In this document: positions 43,438 through 53,711 of the stretch, one piece after another
Numbering within the stretch: the stretch's first letter is position 1
Layout of the letters: each line of letters starts with the position of its first letter
NCBI RefSeq assembly: GCF_012641185.1
Contig: NZ_JAAXLK010000001.1
Location: forward strand, 62,001 to 126,000
Source: Levilactobacillus tujiorum
GTDB lineage: Bacteria; Bacillota; Bacilli; Lactobacillales; Lactobacillaceae
Reading direction: 5' to 3'
DNA: 64,000 bases
Program-made: the position numbers and the translations under genes
The notes under the pieces: model-generated
What the model saw: the letters and a program-made list of their open reading frames with translations, nothing else
Databases searched by the model: none
What the model was told of the DNA's origin: nothing

Positions 43438-45142
43438 GAGCTTTAATTTAACGACTGATCCGTGGATTAAAGTGATTGAAGCTGGCTCCAATCAAGAAAA
43501 AAAGGTGTCCTTGATTGAGCTATTTGAAAATGCACAAGATTATCGTCAGTTGGCCGGAGATATGCGTAGCCAAGATTTAGCCATCTTACGTCTGCTCCTA
43601 GCGATTCTGACGACCGTTTATTTACGCGTTGATGCCACCGATCATCCTTATTCGTGGCTGGATAATCCGGTTGAGGATGACGACGAATTTGATGACGGTG
43701 ACGATAATAGTGAGCGGGATTTGTTGACGACTTGGCAGGATTTGCAGCAAGCAGGTCATTTCTCTTCAGCCGTCACGCAGTATTTAAAGGATCATACTGA
43801 TGACTTTAATTTCTTTGGTGACCGACCATTTTATCAGGTCACGGCTACGGACTACGATGCCTTGGTGCCTAAGAATAAGCAGATTGCCGCGGGTAAAGGG
43901 CAGGTGCTGGTCAAACAGTTGAACCGACGTGTGTCGGAAAGTGCGAATACGCCTTCAATCTTTGCCCCCAAGACGGGAGAGGCTAAGAGCAAGTTAGCCT
44001 TGGATGAACTCGTGCGCTGGGTCATTACTTATCAGAATTACGCGGGCGTCACGGATAAGACCAAAATTGAAACTGATGAAAAGTTTTCTAATCCAGCTGG
44101 TTGGGTGTACCGACTTAACCCAGTTTTTGCGAAGGGCAATTCGCTCTTTAAAACGCTGATGTTGAACCTAGTTCTCGTGAACGATTGGCAAGATGATGTG
44201 GTCTATGCTGCGCCCAAGCCAGTCTGGGAATTTAAATCGGTTCAGGCGTACATTGCGCACCGGAAAGCCCAGATCTTACCAGACAATTTACCCGAATTGT
44301 ACACGGCTTGGTCACGAATTCTACACATCGAGTGGGGAACATCTGGTGTCCGAATCTTTAGTGCCGGCGTGCCAATGTATGGCAGTGAAAATGCATTGAT
44401 TGAACCCATGACGACGTGGCGCTTTGATAAAAAGACGACCGAATATCGACCGGCAGTCAAAGGCCTTCGTTCATTGGGGATTGCGATGTGGCGGAACTTT
44501 GGGCAATACGTCAATGTTCGGCGGGCAGACGATGTTCATGAGCCGGGCATTGTGGTATGGCTCCGGCGACTGAAGCACGAAAAGTTAATTGCGGCGGATG
44601 CACCCTTGATTCTGGATAATGTGGCGCTAATTAGCGATGGAAATGCCACTTCGCAGTCACCGGCTGCTGAAGTTGCGGATGACATGCAATTGCAGACGGA
44701 TGTTTTATTTGATCAGGAAGATAGGTGGCCCGTACGAATCGAGGAGGCCATTACAGTGACACAAACCGTCGGCACCGATTATTACCATTTTGCGAGTGAT
44801 ATTGGTCAAATTCGCAACTTGGATGTGCGAACGTTTGCCGGTGGGATGAGTGCCAAATTCTATGATCGTTTGAACGAACCCTTCAAGGAATGGCTAGCTG
44901 GACTGTCCAGTGATGATGATCGGGATACCAAGATTAGCCAATGGAAACAGCAGCTCGAACGCATTGTCATCGCAACGGTTGATGACGTTATGCAGGCAAG
45001 TTCACCGCGAGATATTGCCGGAATTGCGGGTAAGAAAGGTCCTTTAAACATCTTCACGGCTAAGAATCATTTGATGTACAACGTTCGGACCCATCTGGAT
45101 CTTAAAAAAGGAGTGACGAAGACCGATGGCAAGTCAAATTAG
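43418..45142 (+). CDS. cas8e: Cascade large subunit Cas8e (Cse1/CasA)
   Basis: About 574 residues, the large Cascade subunit that recognises the PAM and recruits Cas3. The N-terminus FNLTTDPWIKVI and the early QDYRQLAGDMRSQDLAILRL are the Cse1 signature; the C-terminal four-helix bundle follows about residue 400. An acidic stretch (EDDDEFDDGDDNSE, about 85) is an insertion. I take ATG 43418, inside cas3's end; TTG 43400 is less likely. It overlaps cas11 by 17 bp. Confidence 0.93.
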   Translation: MINVENKSFNLTTDPWIKVIEAGSNQEKKVSLIELFENAQDYRQLAGDMRSQDLAILRLLLAILTTVYLRVDATDHPYSWLDNPVEDDDEFDDGDDNSERDLLTTWQDLQQAGHFSSAVTQYLKDHTDDFNFFGDRPFYQVTATDYDALVPKNKQIAAGKGQVLVKQLNRRVSESANTPSIFAPKTGEAKSKLALDELVRWVITYQNYAGVTDKTKIETDEKFSNPAGWVYRLNPVFAKGNSLFKTLMLNLVLVNDWQDDVVYAAPKPVWEFKSVQAYIAHRKAQILPDNLPELYTAWSRILHIEWGTSGVRIFSAGVPMYGSENALIEPMTTWRFDKKTTEYRPAVKGLRSLGIAMWRNFGQYVNVRRADDVHEPGIVVWLRRLKHEKLIAADAPLILDNVALISDGNATSQSPAAEVADDMQLQTDVLFDQEDRWPVRIEEAITVTQTVGTDYYHFASDIGQIRNLDVRTFAGGMSAKFYDRLNEPFKEWLAGLSSDDDRDTKISQWKQQLERIVIATVDDVMQASSPRDIAGIAGKKGPLNIFTAKNHLMYNVRTHLDLKKGVTKTDGKSN

Positions 45143-45734
45143 AGAAATTACGGGTCGGATTATTTTAGCGCTGTATCGGGATGGCCATCCGGATAAGGCC
45201 ATGCTGGCTAGCTTACGTAATGCGCCCACAATAACGAGTCAACGGGCTCAAACCGTTTGGCCAATTTTAATGGCGAATTTAGAGCAATGGCAACTCAGTA
45301 AGAATGGAAAGCCAACGTCAGCAGAAGTGGCCGTTTACACCGCAATCAGATTCTATGCCATTCATCAGCAGGGTCAAAATATCGAGCAAGTTTATGCATC
45401 TTCACGCGGCGAACAAGCGGAGGGCACACTATTCTTTACAGCTTTGGCTAAGCTCCGTGGAAATGAAGATTTGCGAACAGCGATGGATCGGCGTGTACAA
45501 CCGTTATTGGCAACGACAACGGCTGCGGGTGTTATCAATGACCTGTCACACTTGGTCAGTATCTTAAAAGCTAATGATCGAGCGCAAAAGATTGATTACG
45601 CGAGTCTGGCTGAGGACCTGTATGAGTTGCAGGAAAGTTATGAACGCTCCAGTCAGGTTCGGTTACGCTGGGGTCAGCAATATTTCTGGGTAAAGCCAAC
45701 ACAAACAACTAAAGGAGAAGAAAACCATGACTAA
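45126..45734 (+). CDS. cas11: Cascade small subunit Cas11 (Cse2/CasB)
   Basis: A 202-residue, mostly helical protein that forms the Cascade belly dimer and stabilises the R-loop. The helices at LASLRNAPTITSQRAQTVWP and the C-terminal YERSSQVRLRWGQQYFW are typical of Cse2. AAAAGGAGTG precedes ATG 45126 in the end of cas8e, and its own end overlaps cas7, so translation is coupled throughout. Confidence 0.93.
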   Translation: MASQIREITGRIILALYRDGHPDKAMLASLRNAPTITSQRAQTVWPILMANLEQWQLSKNGKPTSAEVAVYTAIRFYAIHQQGQNIEQVYASSRGEQAEGTLFFTALAKLRGNEDLRTAMDRRVQPLLATTTAAGVINDLSHLVSILKANDRAQKIDYASLAEDLYELQESYERSSQVRLRWGQQYFWVKPTQTTKGEENHD

Positions 45735-46800
45735 CCAAAATTTATACGTTGATTTGAGTGTCTTACAGACGGTGCCATCCTCTAACATTAATCGGGATGA
45801 CACGGGTGCCCCTAAAACTGCGCTTTATGGGGGTGTCTCGCGGGCACGGGTCTCTTCACAAAGCTGGAAGAAAGCCGTTCGTGATGCCTTTCGGTTAGAC
45901 AATGTGTCTGTAGGGACGCGAACGAAGAAGGCCGCAGACTTATTAGCGAAGGCAATCAAGGCCCACGATGAGTCGTTAGATGATGATGCGGTGACTGATA
46001 AGGTCGATGCCATTTTCAAAGCTGCCAGCATTAAACTGAACAAGGACCGCGAAACGGGTGCGTTGTTACTGGTCAGCCAAGGTCAACTCGACAAGCTAGC
46101 CCAATACGCGATTGATAATGAAGAGTTAGATAAAAAAGAGGTCAAAAAGGTCTTGAAGGGTGATCAGTCTCTAGACTTGGCTCTGTTTGGTCGTATGGTT
46201 GCGGACAATCCAGAATTAAACGTCGATGCTTCAGCGCAAGTGGCCCACGCAGTTTCCACGCATGAAGTTGTTCCAGAGTATGATTACTTTACCGCTTTGG
46301 ATGACGAGCAAGGCGAGGATACGGCTGGTGCAGCGATGCTAGGGGCGATCGACTTTAACTCAGCAACGCTTTACCGCTACGCCAATGTGAATGTAAATGA
46401 GTTGGCGCACAACCTAAATACTAAAGATGCCATTAAAGGAACGACCAGCTTTATCAAGGATTTCTTGCTCTCCATGCCAACAGGGAAGCAGAATACGTTT
46501 GCTAATAAGACGTTGCCTAGCTACGTTATGGTTACGGTGCGGACGGATACGCCGGTCAACCTGGTTTCGGCCTTTGAAGAACCGGTCACGTCACGGAACG
46601 GTTACGTTAAACCATCAATTGAAAAGTTAGAAACTGAGTACGCGCGGACGGAAGAATTTGTTGACCAGCCCGTGGTTAACTTGGTGTTAGGTAAAACTGA
46701 TTCGCAGATTGGTGACAATGTGGCAAACTTAACGGAACTCTTAGAGCAGGTCACGACGGCGTTATCGAAGGCGGTTCAAGATGAAAACTCTGACGATTAA
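45727..46800 (+). CDS. cas7e: Cascade backbone subunit Cas7e (Cse4/CasC)
   Basis: A 357-residue RAMP protein, six copies of which hold the crRNA. The N-terminus NLYVDLSVLQTVPSSNINRD and GGVSRARVSSQSWKKAVRDAF are the Cse4 signature. The thumb region is around residues 190-240. AAAGGAGAAGAAA lies upstream, inside the end of cas11. Its end overlaps cas5. Confidence 0.95.
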   Translation: MTNQNLYVDLSVLQTVPSSNINRDDTGAPKTALYGGVSRARVSSQSWKKAVRDAFRLDNVSVGTRTKKAADLLAKAIKAHDESLDDDAVTDKVDAIFKAASIKLNKDRETGALLLVSQGQLDKLAQYAIDNEELDKKEVKKVLKGDQSLDLALFGRMVADNPELNVDASAQVAHAVSTHEVVPEYDYFTALDDEQGEDTAGAAMLGAIDFNSATLYRYANVNVNELAHNLNTKDAIKGTTSFIKDFLLSMPTGKQNTFANKTLPSYVMVTVRTDTPVNLVSAFEEPVTSRNGYVKPSIEKLETEYARTEEFVDQPVVNLVLGKTDSQIGDNVANLTELLEQVTTALSKAVQDENSDD

Positions 46801-47488
46801 ATTAACAGCGCCGCTCCAATCGTACGGGAATGAAGCGACTTTTGAGCGGCGAACAACGAATACATTTCCCACCAAGAGTGCCGTGATTGGCATGGTAGCG
46901 GCGGCTTTAGGGTATCGCCGGACAGATCGGCGGATTCTAGCGTTGAACGACTTGAACTTCGCTGTCAGAATTGATCAAGCTGGTCGTGGTCTGACCGATT
47001 ATCAAACGGTTGAGTGGAAGCAGGATACCCGAAAGATCACGTACCGTGACTATATTCAAGACGCGGTGTTCGTCGTTGCCTTAGGCAGTGATGATGACTC
47101 ATTGATGGATGAGATCAAGGTAGCTCTTAAACATCCGAAGTTTCAGCTGTTCTTGGGTCGGCGCGCGAATGCTCCAGCCGGCGTTTTAAGGTTGCATGAA
47201 TTTAGTGAGACCTCACCAGTTGCGGCATTGCAGCAATTGAGTTGGCAAGCGGCACCTTGGTATCAACGAAAATCTCGGTCGAGTTCGTTGGAAATCATGG
47301 CGGATGCCCAGCTTATTGGGGATAAGCCCAGTGCAATGGTCAAAGACCGGGTTCAATCCTTTGATCAACGGAATCGCCGGTATGGTTTCCGGGCGATTGC
47401 TCGAACGGCCGTAGCCTTGAATCGGTTAAATACTCAGAGTGAGATGGACACCGCTCACGATGTCATCAAGTCACTTGGAGAGGAGTAA
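46781..47488 (+). CDS. cas5e: Cascade subunit Cas5e (CasD)
   Basis: A 235-residue RAMP protein that caps the 5' handle of the crRNA. LTAPLQSYGNEATFERRTTN and PTKSAVIGMVAAALGYRR are the standard N-terminal motifs. VKDRVQSFDQRNRRYGFRAI lies near the C-terminus. The start lies inside the end of cas7 (20-bp overlap). Confidence 0.95.
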   Translation: MKTLTIKLTAPLQSYGNEATFERRTTNTFPTKSAVIGMVAAALGYRRTDRRILALNDLNFAVRIDQAGRGLTDYQTVEWKQDTRKITYRDYIQDAVFVVALGSDDDSLMDEIKVALKHPKFQLFLGRRANAPAGVLRLHEFSETSPVAALQQLSWQAAPWYQRKSRSSSLEIMADAQLIGDKPSAMVKDRVQSFDQRNRRYGFRAIARTAVALNRLNTQSEMDTAHDVIKSLGEE

Positions 47489-47490
47489 GC

Positions 47491-49110
<1,620 letters not shown>

Positions 49111-49111
<1 letters not shown>

Positions 49112-50001
49112 TGATTGTCATCACGTTAACGAAGGTTCCCAAGTCGCTGCAAGGGGACTTAACAAAATGGTATCAGGAAATTCAGACGGGCGTCTACGTT
49201 GGCAATGTGAGTGCCCGGATTCGTGATTTGCTATGGGATCGGATTATGAAGAACATCGGCCATGGTGAGGCGACGATGGTCTATAACACCAACAACGAGT
49301 TGGGTTATCAATTTAGAACCACCCGGCAGGACCGAGCAGTCGTTGATTTCGATGGCATTCCGTTGATGAAACACTTGACTGTTTCGACAGGAACGGTAAA
49401 GCATGGCTTCAGTGATGCCGCAAAATTTCATCGGGCCCGAGTGATGACGCGGCATCGTGATCATCGACGACAGCGGACAGGTCCCACCCCCTTTGTGACG
49501 TTGGATCTGGAAACGACGGGGTTAGATGTAGTAGCGGATGATATTATCTCGATGGGGGCTTTAAAACGGTTAGAAGATGGTCAAGAAGACCATTTTTACT
49601 GTTTGATCAGAATTGACCACGAGATTCCGACAAAGATTACAGCACTAACTAAGATTACCTCCGAAATGTTGGCGACGCAGGGGGTGGCGCTAGCTGAGGG
49701 ACTGCAATTGTTGAAAGATTTTATAGGTGAAGCTGCGATTGTGGGTTACAATTTGCATTTTGATATGGCGTTTCTAACGAGCGGTTGTCAAAAGGTGGGG
49801 CAATCAATGTTAGCTAACAAGCAGGTCGACCTGATGCCTGTGGTTAAAAAGGCAAATAAGTTTTTAGATAATTATCGGTTGCAGACGGTATTAGCTGAGT
49901 ATGATATCGAAAATAAAACGCCGCATCATGCGTTGTCAGATGCCACGGCAACATTTGGACTGGCGAACAAGTTAAATGAAAACGGGGTTTTGGAAATTTG
50001 A
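49111..50001 (+). CDS. cas2e: Cas2 fused to a DnaQ-type exonuclease
   Basis: 296 residues. Residues 1-100 are a type I-E Cas2 (MIVITLTKVPKSLQGDLTKW, VGNVSARIRDLLWDRI). After a basic linker (RHRDHRRQRTG) residues 127-296 are a DEDDh exonuclease with Asp132 and Glu134 in FVTLDLETTGL, Asp in YNLHFDMAF, and His/Asp in HHALSDATATFGL. In known fusions the DnaQ domain trims prespacers for Cas1-Cas2. The ATG overlaps cas1's end. The last 33 bases also form the start of the conserved array leader. Confidence 0.96.
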
Positions 50002-50028
50002 GAACCTTGATATGACGGTATTTGTTTA
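49969..50028 (+). promoter_or_regulatory. Leader of CRISPR array C, overlapping the cas2 3' end
   Basis: 60 nt from AAGTTAAATGAAAACGGGG to TGACGGTATTTGTTTA. The first 33 nt are the last codons and stop of cas2 (Lys-Leu-Asn-Glu-Asn-Gly-Val-Leu-Glu-Ile-stop). It aligns without gaps to leaders A and B. Confidence 0.75.
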
Positions 50029-50482
50029 GTATTCCCCATGTGTATGGGGGTGATCCCAATATGCAGAAGAACAACGGGCTGCAGCTACCGTATTCCCCAT
50101 GTGTATGGGGGTGATCCTTGAAACAGATGCAGTTAGCTAATCGGATCGAGGTATTCCCCATGTGTATGGGGGTGATCCTACTTCTTAGGCGTTGTCGCCG
50201 CATCAATGAAAGTATTCCCATGTGTATGGGGGTGATCCTGAGGTCGCCAAATTCAATCCTAAGCCCCTTGAGTATTCCCCATGTGTATGGGGGTGATCCT
50301 AACGTCAAGCTGGACTGGCATTCAAAGAGCTTGTATTCCCCATGTGTATGGGGGTGATCCCAGCTGAAAGATTTGTCGAACTTTCCCCAATTCGTATTCC
50401 CCATGCATATGGGGGTGCTCCCCGAAGAAAGGAAACCCGCTTCCGTTAGACTTCGTATTCCCCACGTACATGGGGGTTCCCA
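50029..50482 (+). CRISPR. CRISPR array C, 8 repeats and 7 spacers
   Basis: 28-bp repeats start at 50029, 50090, 50151, 50212, 50272, 50333, 50394 and 50455, with 33-nt spacers. Repeats 1-3, 5 and 6 have stem CCCCATGTGTATGGGG. Repeat 4 lacks one C (27 bp). Repeat 7 has GTGCTCC for GTGATCC and the CATGCATATG stem of array B. Repeat 8 is the degenerate end. It lies directly after cas2. Confidence 0.98.
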
Positions 50483-50533
50483 ATATATTTGCGGAACGTA
50501 TTGACCAAAAATATGAACTTGGGGGTAGGATGA

Positions 50534-50644
50534 GTGCCAGATTATGATCACGATGGCTGCGGCTGTGTCACGCTTTTAATTGTAGGGGTAGTCACGCTTA
50601 GTTTTTTATGGATGTTGGTGGACTACGTTATGAGCCTAGCTTAA
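50534..50644 (+). CDS. 36-residue single-span membrane peptide between arrays C and D
   Basis: GTG 50534 with TAGGATGA upstream. The acidic/Cys head MPDYDHDGCGC is followed by a membrane helix VTLLIVGVVTLSFLWMLVDY and VMSLA. It lies between the last repeat of array C and the first of array D. Its head differs from the Lys-rich peptides at 39093-40268. Function unknown. Confidence 0.5.
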   Translation: MPDYDHDGCGCVTLLIVGVVTLSFLWMLVDYVMSLA

Positions 50645-50650
50645 TGGCAG

Positions 50651-50740
50651 GTAATTCCCCACAAATGTGGGGGTGATCCGGTGCTGATGGTCATCGCGGC
50701 TGGTGGCGTTATGTATTCCCCTATGCTTAGGGGGACTGAG
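50651..50740 (+). CRISPR. CRISPR array D, 2 degenerate repeats and 1 spacer
   Basis: A 29-bp repeat with an extra A (50651-50679; stem CCCCACA/TGTGGGG) and a degenerate repeat (50713-50740; stem CCCCTA/TAGGGG) frame a 33-nt spacer. No leader. It is probably the old end of array C, separated by the 36-residue ORF. Confidence 0.75.
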
Positions 50741-50788
50741 TTTGTGTTTATTAAAGGTAATACGTGTTGTTGTGGTATAGTCGCCAAA

Positions 50789-50804
50789 TGTTCCACATGA
50801 AACA
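50789..50804. promoter_or_regulatory. parS-like palindrome, two mismatches
   Basis: TGTTCCACATGAAACA, just after array D and before the terminator of the permease gene. Confidence 0.45.
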
Positions 50805-50805
50805 T

Positions 50806-50850
50806 CTAAAAACCCACTACTCAACCACCAAAATGGCTGAGTAGTGGGCT
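50806..50850 (-). terminator. Terminator of the permease gene
   Basis: CCCACTACTCA / TGAGTAGTGGG hairpin, followed on the minus strand by TTTTTA. Confidence 0.85.
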
Positions 50851-50858
50851 TTATCAAG

Positions 50859-52214
50859 CTAGGCTGCCTTGCGTTCCTGTCCCCGTTTGACGAGGTACAG
50901 GGCGACTAGCCAGACCAGCGAGAGTACCAAGGCGATGGCCGTTTCCAACTGGAAGCAGAGGATTATGGCGACAATTGCCAGAAGCGCTAGTACGGCATAA
51001 TCCGCGATCGGGAACCAGGGCGCCTTGAATTGACTGATTTCGGCGGCTGCTGAGCGCCGGAATTTTAAGTGGGTCAGAATAATGCTGGCCCAAATGAAGA
51101 GGAAACACGTCGTTGCCACGCTGGAGACCAAACTGAAGACCATGCTAGGAATCAGGAAGTTCAGCACGACGGCGAGGGTGATGACCAGTGCCGAGAAATT
51201 CAACGCGTTACCCGGTACTTGGTGCTTGGAAAGCTTGTTAAGACGCATCGTCAACGGTCGTTTGGCATCCTTGGTTAGTGACGAGAGCATCCGGCCCGTG
51301 GTGAAAATAGAACTGTTGCAAGCCGAAGCGGCCGCCGTAATGACCACGAAATTAATGATATCAGCGGCTGCACCAATCCCAACATTCTTAAAGACCATGA
51401 CGAATGGACTTTGGTTCGGCAAGACATCTTGCCAAGGGTAGATGGCCATGATAATGAAGAGGGCCCCCACGTAGAACAGGATGATTCGCAGCGGAATATC
51501 GTTAATGGCCTTCGGTAGGACCTTTTCTGGATCGCGCGTTTCAGCTGCGGTCATCCCCACCATTTCAATACCAATAAAGCTGAAGACGACCATTTGCAGC
51601 GAGAGCAAGAACCCCGAGATCCCCTTAGGGAAGAAGCCGCCGAAAGCCACTAAATTCGTGAGGGATGCGTGGCCAACCGGCGTCTTAAATCGCATGAATA
51701 ACATGACGATTCCGGCAACGATCAGGCCAATGATGGCGACAATCTTGATTAGCGCGAACCAGAATTCAACCTCGCCAAACGCCCCGACCGTAATCAGGTT
51801 GAGGCCTAGCAGAATGGCTAGCACGACCAGGCCGGGGACCCACTGCGGAACGCTGGGGAACCAGAAACGAATGTAAATGCCGATCGCCGTGATTTCCGCC
51901 ATCGCGATCGTAATCCAGCAGATCCAATAGGTCCAGCCGACCACAAAGCCTAATTTTTCACCTAAATATTCCGTCACAAAGTCATCAAATGAGCGATAAC
52001 TGGTATTCGAGAGAAGCAATTCACCTAGGGCCCGCATCAGTAGGAAGCAAGCGGCCCCCACGATGAGATAGCCGATTAAAATGGCCGGGCCCGCCTGCTG
52101 GATTGATTTACCAGAACCCAAGAACAGGCCAGTACCGATCGTACCGCCGATCGCGATCAACTGAACGTGCCGGTTTTTTAAATTGCGGGCTAACTCAGAT
52201 GGTTCATTGGCCAT
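50859..52214 (-). CDS. APC-family amino-acid permease (AAT type)
   Basis: A 451-residue, 12-helix amino-acid/H+ symporter. The N-terminal RHVQLIAIGGTIGTGLFLGSGKSIQQAGP is the amino-acid-binding signature of the family; YRSFDDFVTEYLGEKLGFVVGWTYW and FSFIGIEMVGMTAAETRDPEK are also typical. It resembles CycA-like alanine/serine/glycine permeases. ATG 52214 has AAAGGAGG 8 nt upstream; the GTG 2 codons earlier is too close. It follows ald in the same direction 28 bp away, so alanine is the likely substrate. Confidence 0.9.
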   Translation of the reverse strand: MANEPSELARNLKNRHVQLIAIGGTIGTGLFLGSGKSIQQAGPAILIGYLIVGAACFLLMRALGELLLSNTSYRSFDDFVTEYLGEKLGFVVGWTYWICWITIAMAEITAIGIYIRFWFPSVPQWVPGLVVLAILLGLNLITVGAFGEVEFWFALIKIVAIIGLIVAGIVMLFMRFKTPVGHASLTNLVAFGGFFPKGISGFLLSLQMVVFSFIGIEMVGMTAAETRDPEKVLPKAINDIPLRIILFYVGALFIIMAIYPWQDVLPNQSPFVMVFKNVGIGAAADIINFVVITAAASACNSSIFTTGRMLSSLTKDAKRPLTMRLNKLSKHQVPGNALNFSALVITLAVVLNFLIPSMVFSLVSSVATTCFLFIWASIILTHLKFRRSAAAEISQFKAPWFPIADYAVLALLAIVAIILCFQLETAIALVLSLVWLVALYLVKRGQERKAA

Positions 52215-52242
52215 GCTCACCGCCTCCTTTCGCGCTGCGGGG

Positions 52243-53352
52243 CTAGACTAAACTTAAGAAATCTTGAGCGTCGACACCTTGACTGGCCGCCACCGCTGCT
52301 TCCGTGAGGTGACCGGCGTAGGTGTTAATCCCGGTTAAAATGGTCGAGTTCTGCCGGGCAGCTTCCGCAAGGCCGAGGTTAGCCATGATCACGGCGTAAG
52401 GGATGGTCACGTTGGTTAACGCTGCGGTCGCCGTCTTCGGCACAGCGCCAGGAATGTTGGCAACGGCGTAGTGAACGACCCCGTCCTTAACAAACGTTGG
52501 ATCGTCGTGGGTCGTCGCATGATCCGTTGTGGCGAAGATACCACCTTGGTCAACGGGGATGTCGACCACCACCGACCCCGGTTCCATCGACTGAATCATC
52601 GCTTCACTGACTAGTTTAGGCGCAGTATGGCCTGGAATCAGGACGGCACCAATCACGAGGTCGGCGTGTTTGATCGCCTGGGCCAAGTTAAATGGATTGG
52701 AAATGAGTGTTTGGACCGCGCCGCTAAATAAGTCATCAATTTCCGCTAAGCGAGCAGCGTTGATGTCCAGTAGCGTAACGTGAGCGCCGAGGCCAAGGGC
52801 AATCTTAGCCGCGTTGAAGCCCACGGTCCCGCCACCGACGATGACGACGTTACCCTTGGCGACACCGGGCACGCCGGCGAGCAGCACGCCCTTACCGCCA
52901 TGATTTTCTTCAAGGAAGTGGGCGCCTAATTGTACGGCCATCCGGCCCGCCACCTCACTCATAGGTACGAGGAGTGGGAGGCCACCGTGTGCGCCCACCA
53001 TGGTTTCGTAAGCGACGCCGGTAACCTTGGCGTCCAGTAAAGCTTCGGTGAGCTTGCGGTCTGGTGCGAGGTGTAGATACGTATAGAGAATGAGTCCTTC
53101 ATGGAAGTAGTGATATTCCGTTGCGATCGGTTCCTTAACCTTAATGACCATGTCGCAAGACCAAGCCGCTGCGGCATCGCAAAGTTCAGCGCCAGCTTCT
53201 TGGTAGGCGGCATCAGGATAACCCGCTGCTTCTCCCGCATGAGCTTCAACGAGTACTTGGTGACCTGCGTGAACGAGACTAACAACGCCAGCTGGGGTAA
53301 TCCCCACCCGATTTTCGTTGTTCTTGATCTCCTTAGGAATCCCAATTTTCAT
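52243..53352 (-). CDS. ald: Alanine dehydrogenase
   Basis: A 369-residue NAD-dependent enzyme that interconverts L-alanine and pyruvate plus ammonia. The N-terminus [20 protein letters not shown] is diagnostic; the substrate Lys lies in [10 protein letters not shown] and the catalytic His in [10 protein letters not shown]. The Rossmann motif is [21 protein letters not shown], and [18 protein letters not shown] is near the NAD site. I chose ATG 53352, 8 nt from AAGGGGG, over ATG 53358. It heads a two-gene unit with the permease. Confidence 0.95.
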   Translation of the reverse strand: MKIGIPKEIKNNENRVGITPAGVVSLVHAGHQVLVEAHAGEAAGYPDAAYQEAGAELCDAAAAWSCDMVIKVKEPIATEYHYFHEGLILYTYLHLAPDRKLTEALLDAKVTGVAYETMVGAHGGLPLLVPMSEVAGRMAVQLGAHFLEENHGGKGVLLAGVPGVAKGNVVIVGGGTVGFNAAKIALGLGAHVTLLDINAARLAEIDDLFSGAVQTLISNPFNLAQAIKHADLVIGAVLIPGHTAPKLVSEAMIQSMEPGSVVVDIPVDQGGIFATTDHATTHDDPTFVKDGVVHYAVANIPGAVPKTATAALTNVTIPYAVIMANLGLAEAARQNSTILTGINTYAGHLTEAAVAASQGVDAQDFLSLV

Positions 53353-53711
53353 GATCATAACCCCCTTGATTAATTTTGTTTCGAGATTCAGTATAAATTT
53401 TTACACTAAATAAGCAAGGAAGGTAAGTCCCATGATGGGTAGTTTGTTTATAAGGTTAATTGTACATTTGAAGTGCAAAGTTGAACAATTTCGATGATTA
53501 AAATGATGTCGGCGCATTAAGCGGGAAATAGGGTTAATCTTCCTACCAACTACGGGGCGGACAAATTGGGATAGCACTAGGTGGCAATTGTTTGGTATAC
53601 TATGCATACAGTTAAATGTGAGCGCTTTCACAGGCGGTCATTTTAATCGGATAATCAACCTTAATTTTGCTTGATACTTTGTGGTATAAAACATTTAGGA
53701 GGGTTTAGCTC
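53353..53711. other. Divergent intergenic region, ald / BspA-like gene
   Basis: 359 bp with a cre site at 53617-53630. No gene seen. It is AT-rich near ald and must contain both promoters. Confidence 0.45.
53617..53630 (+). promoter_or_regulatory. cre site (CcpA binding)
   Basis: TGTGAGCGCTTTCA fits the catabolite-responsive element consensus and continues as a palindrome to TGTGAGCGCTTTCACA. It lies 82 bp before the BspA-like gene and 265 bp before ald, so carbon supply may control either. Confidence 0.75.

Noticed and set aside
49844-50551. A 235-codon minus-strand frame across CRISPR array C
   Set aside because: It is an artefact of the repeat unit being free of stops in one frame; the translation is a repetition of the repeat with spacer-encoded inserts.
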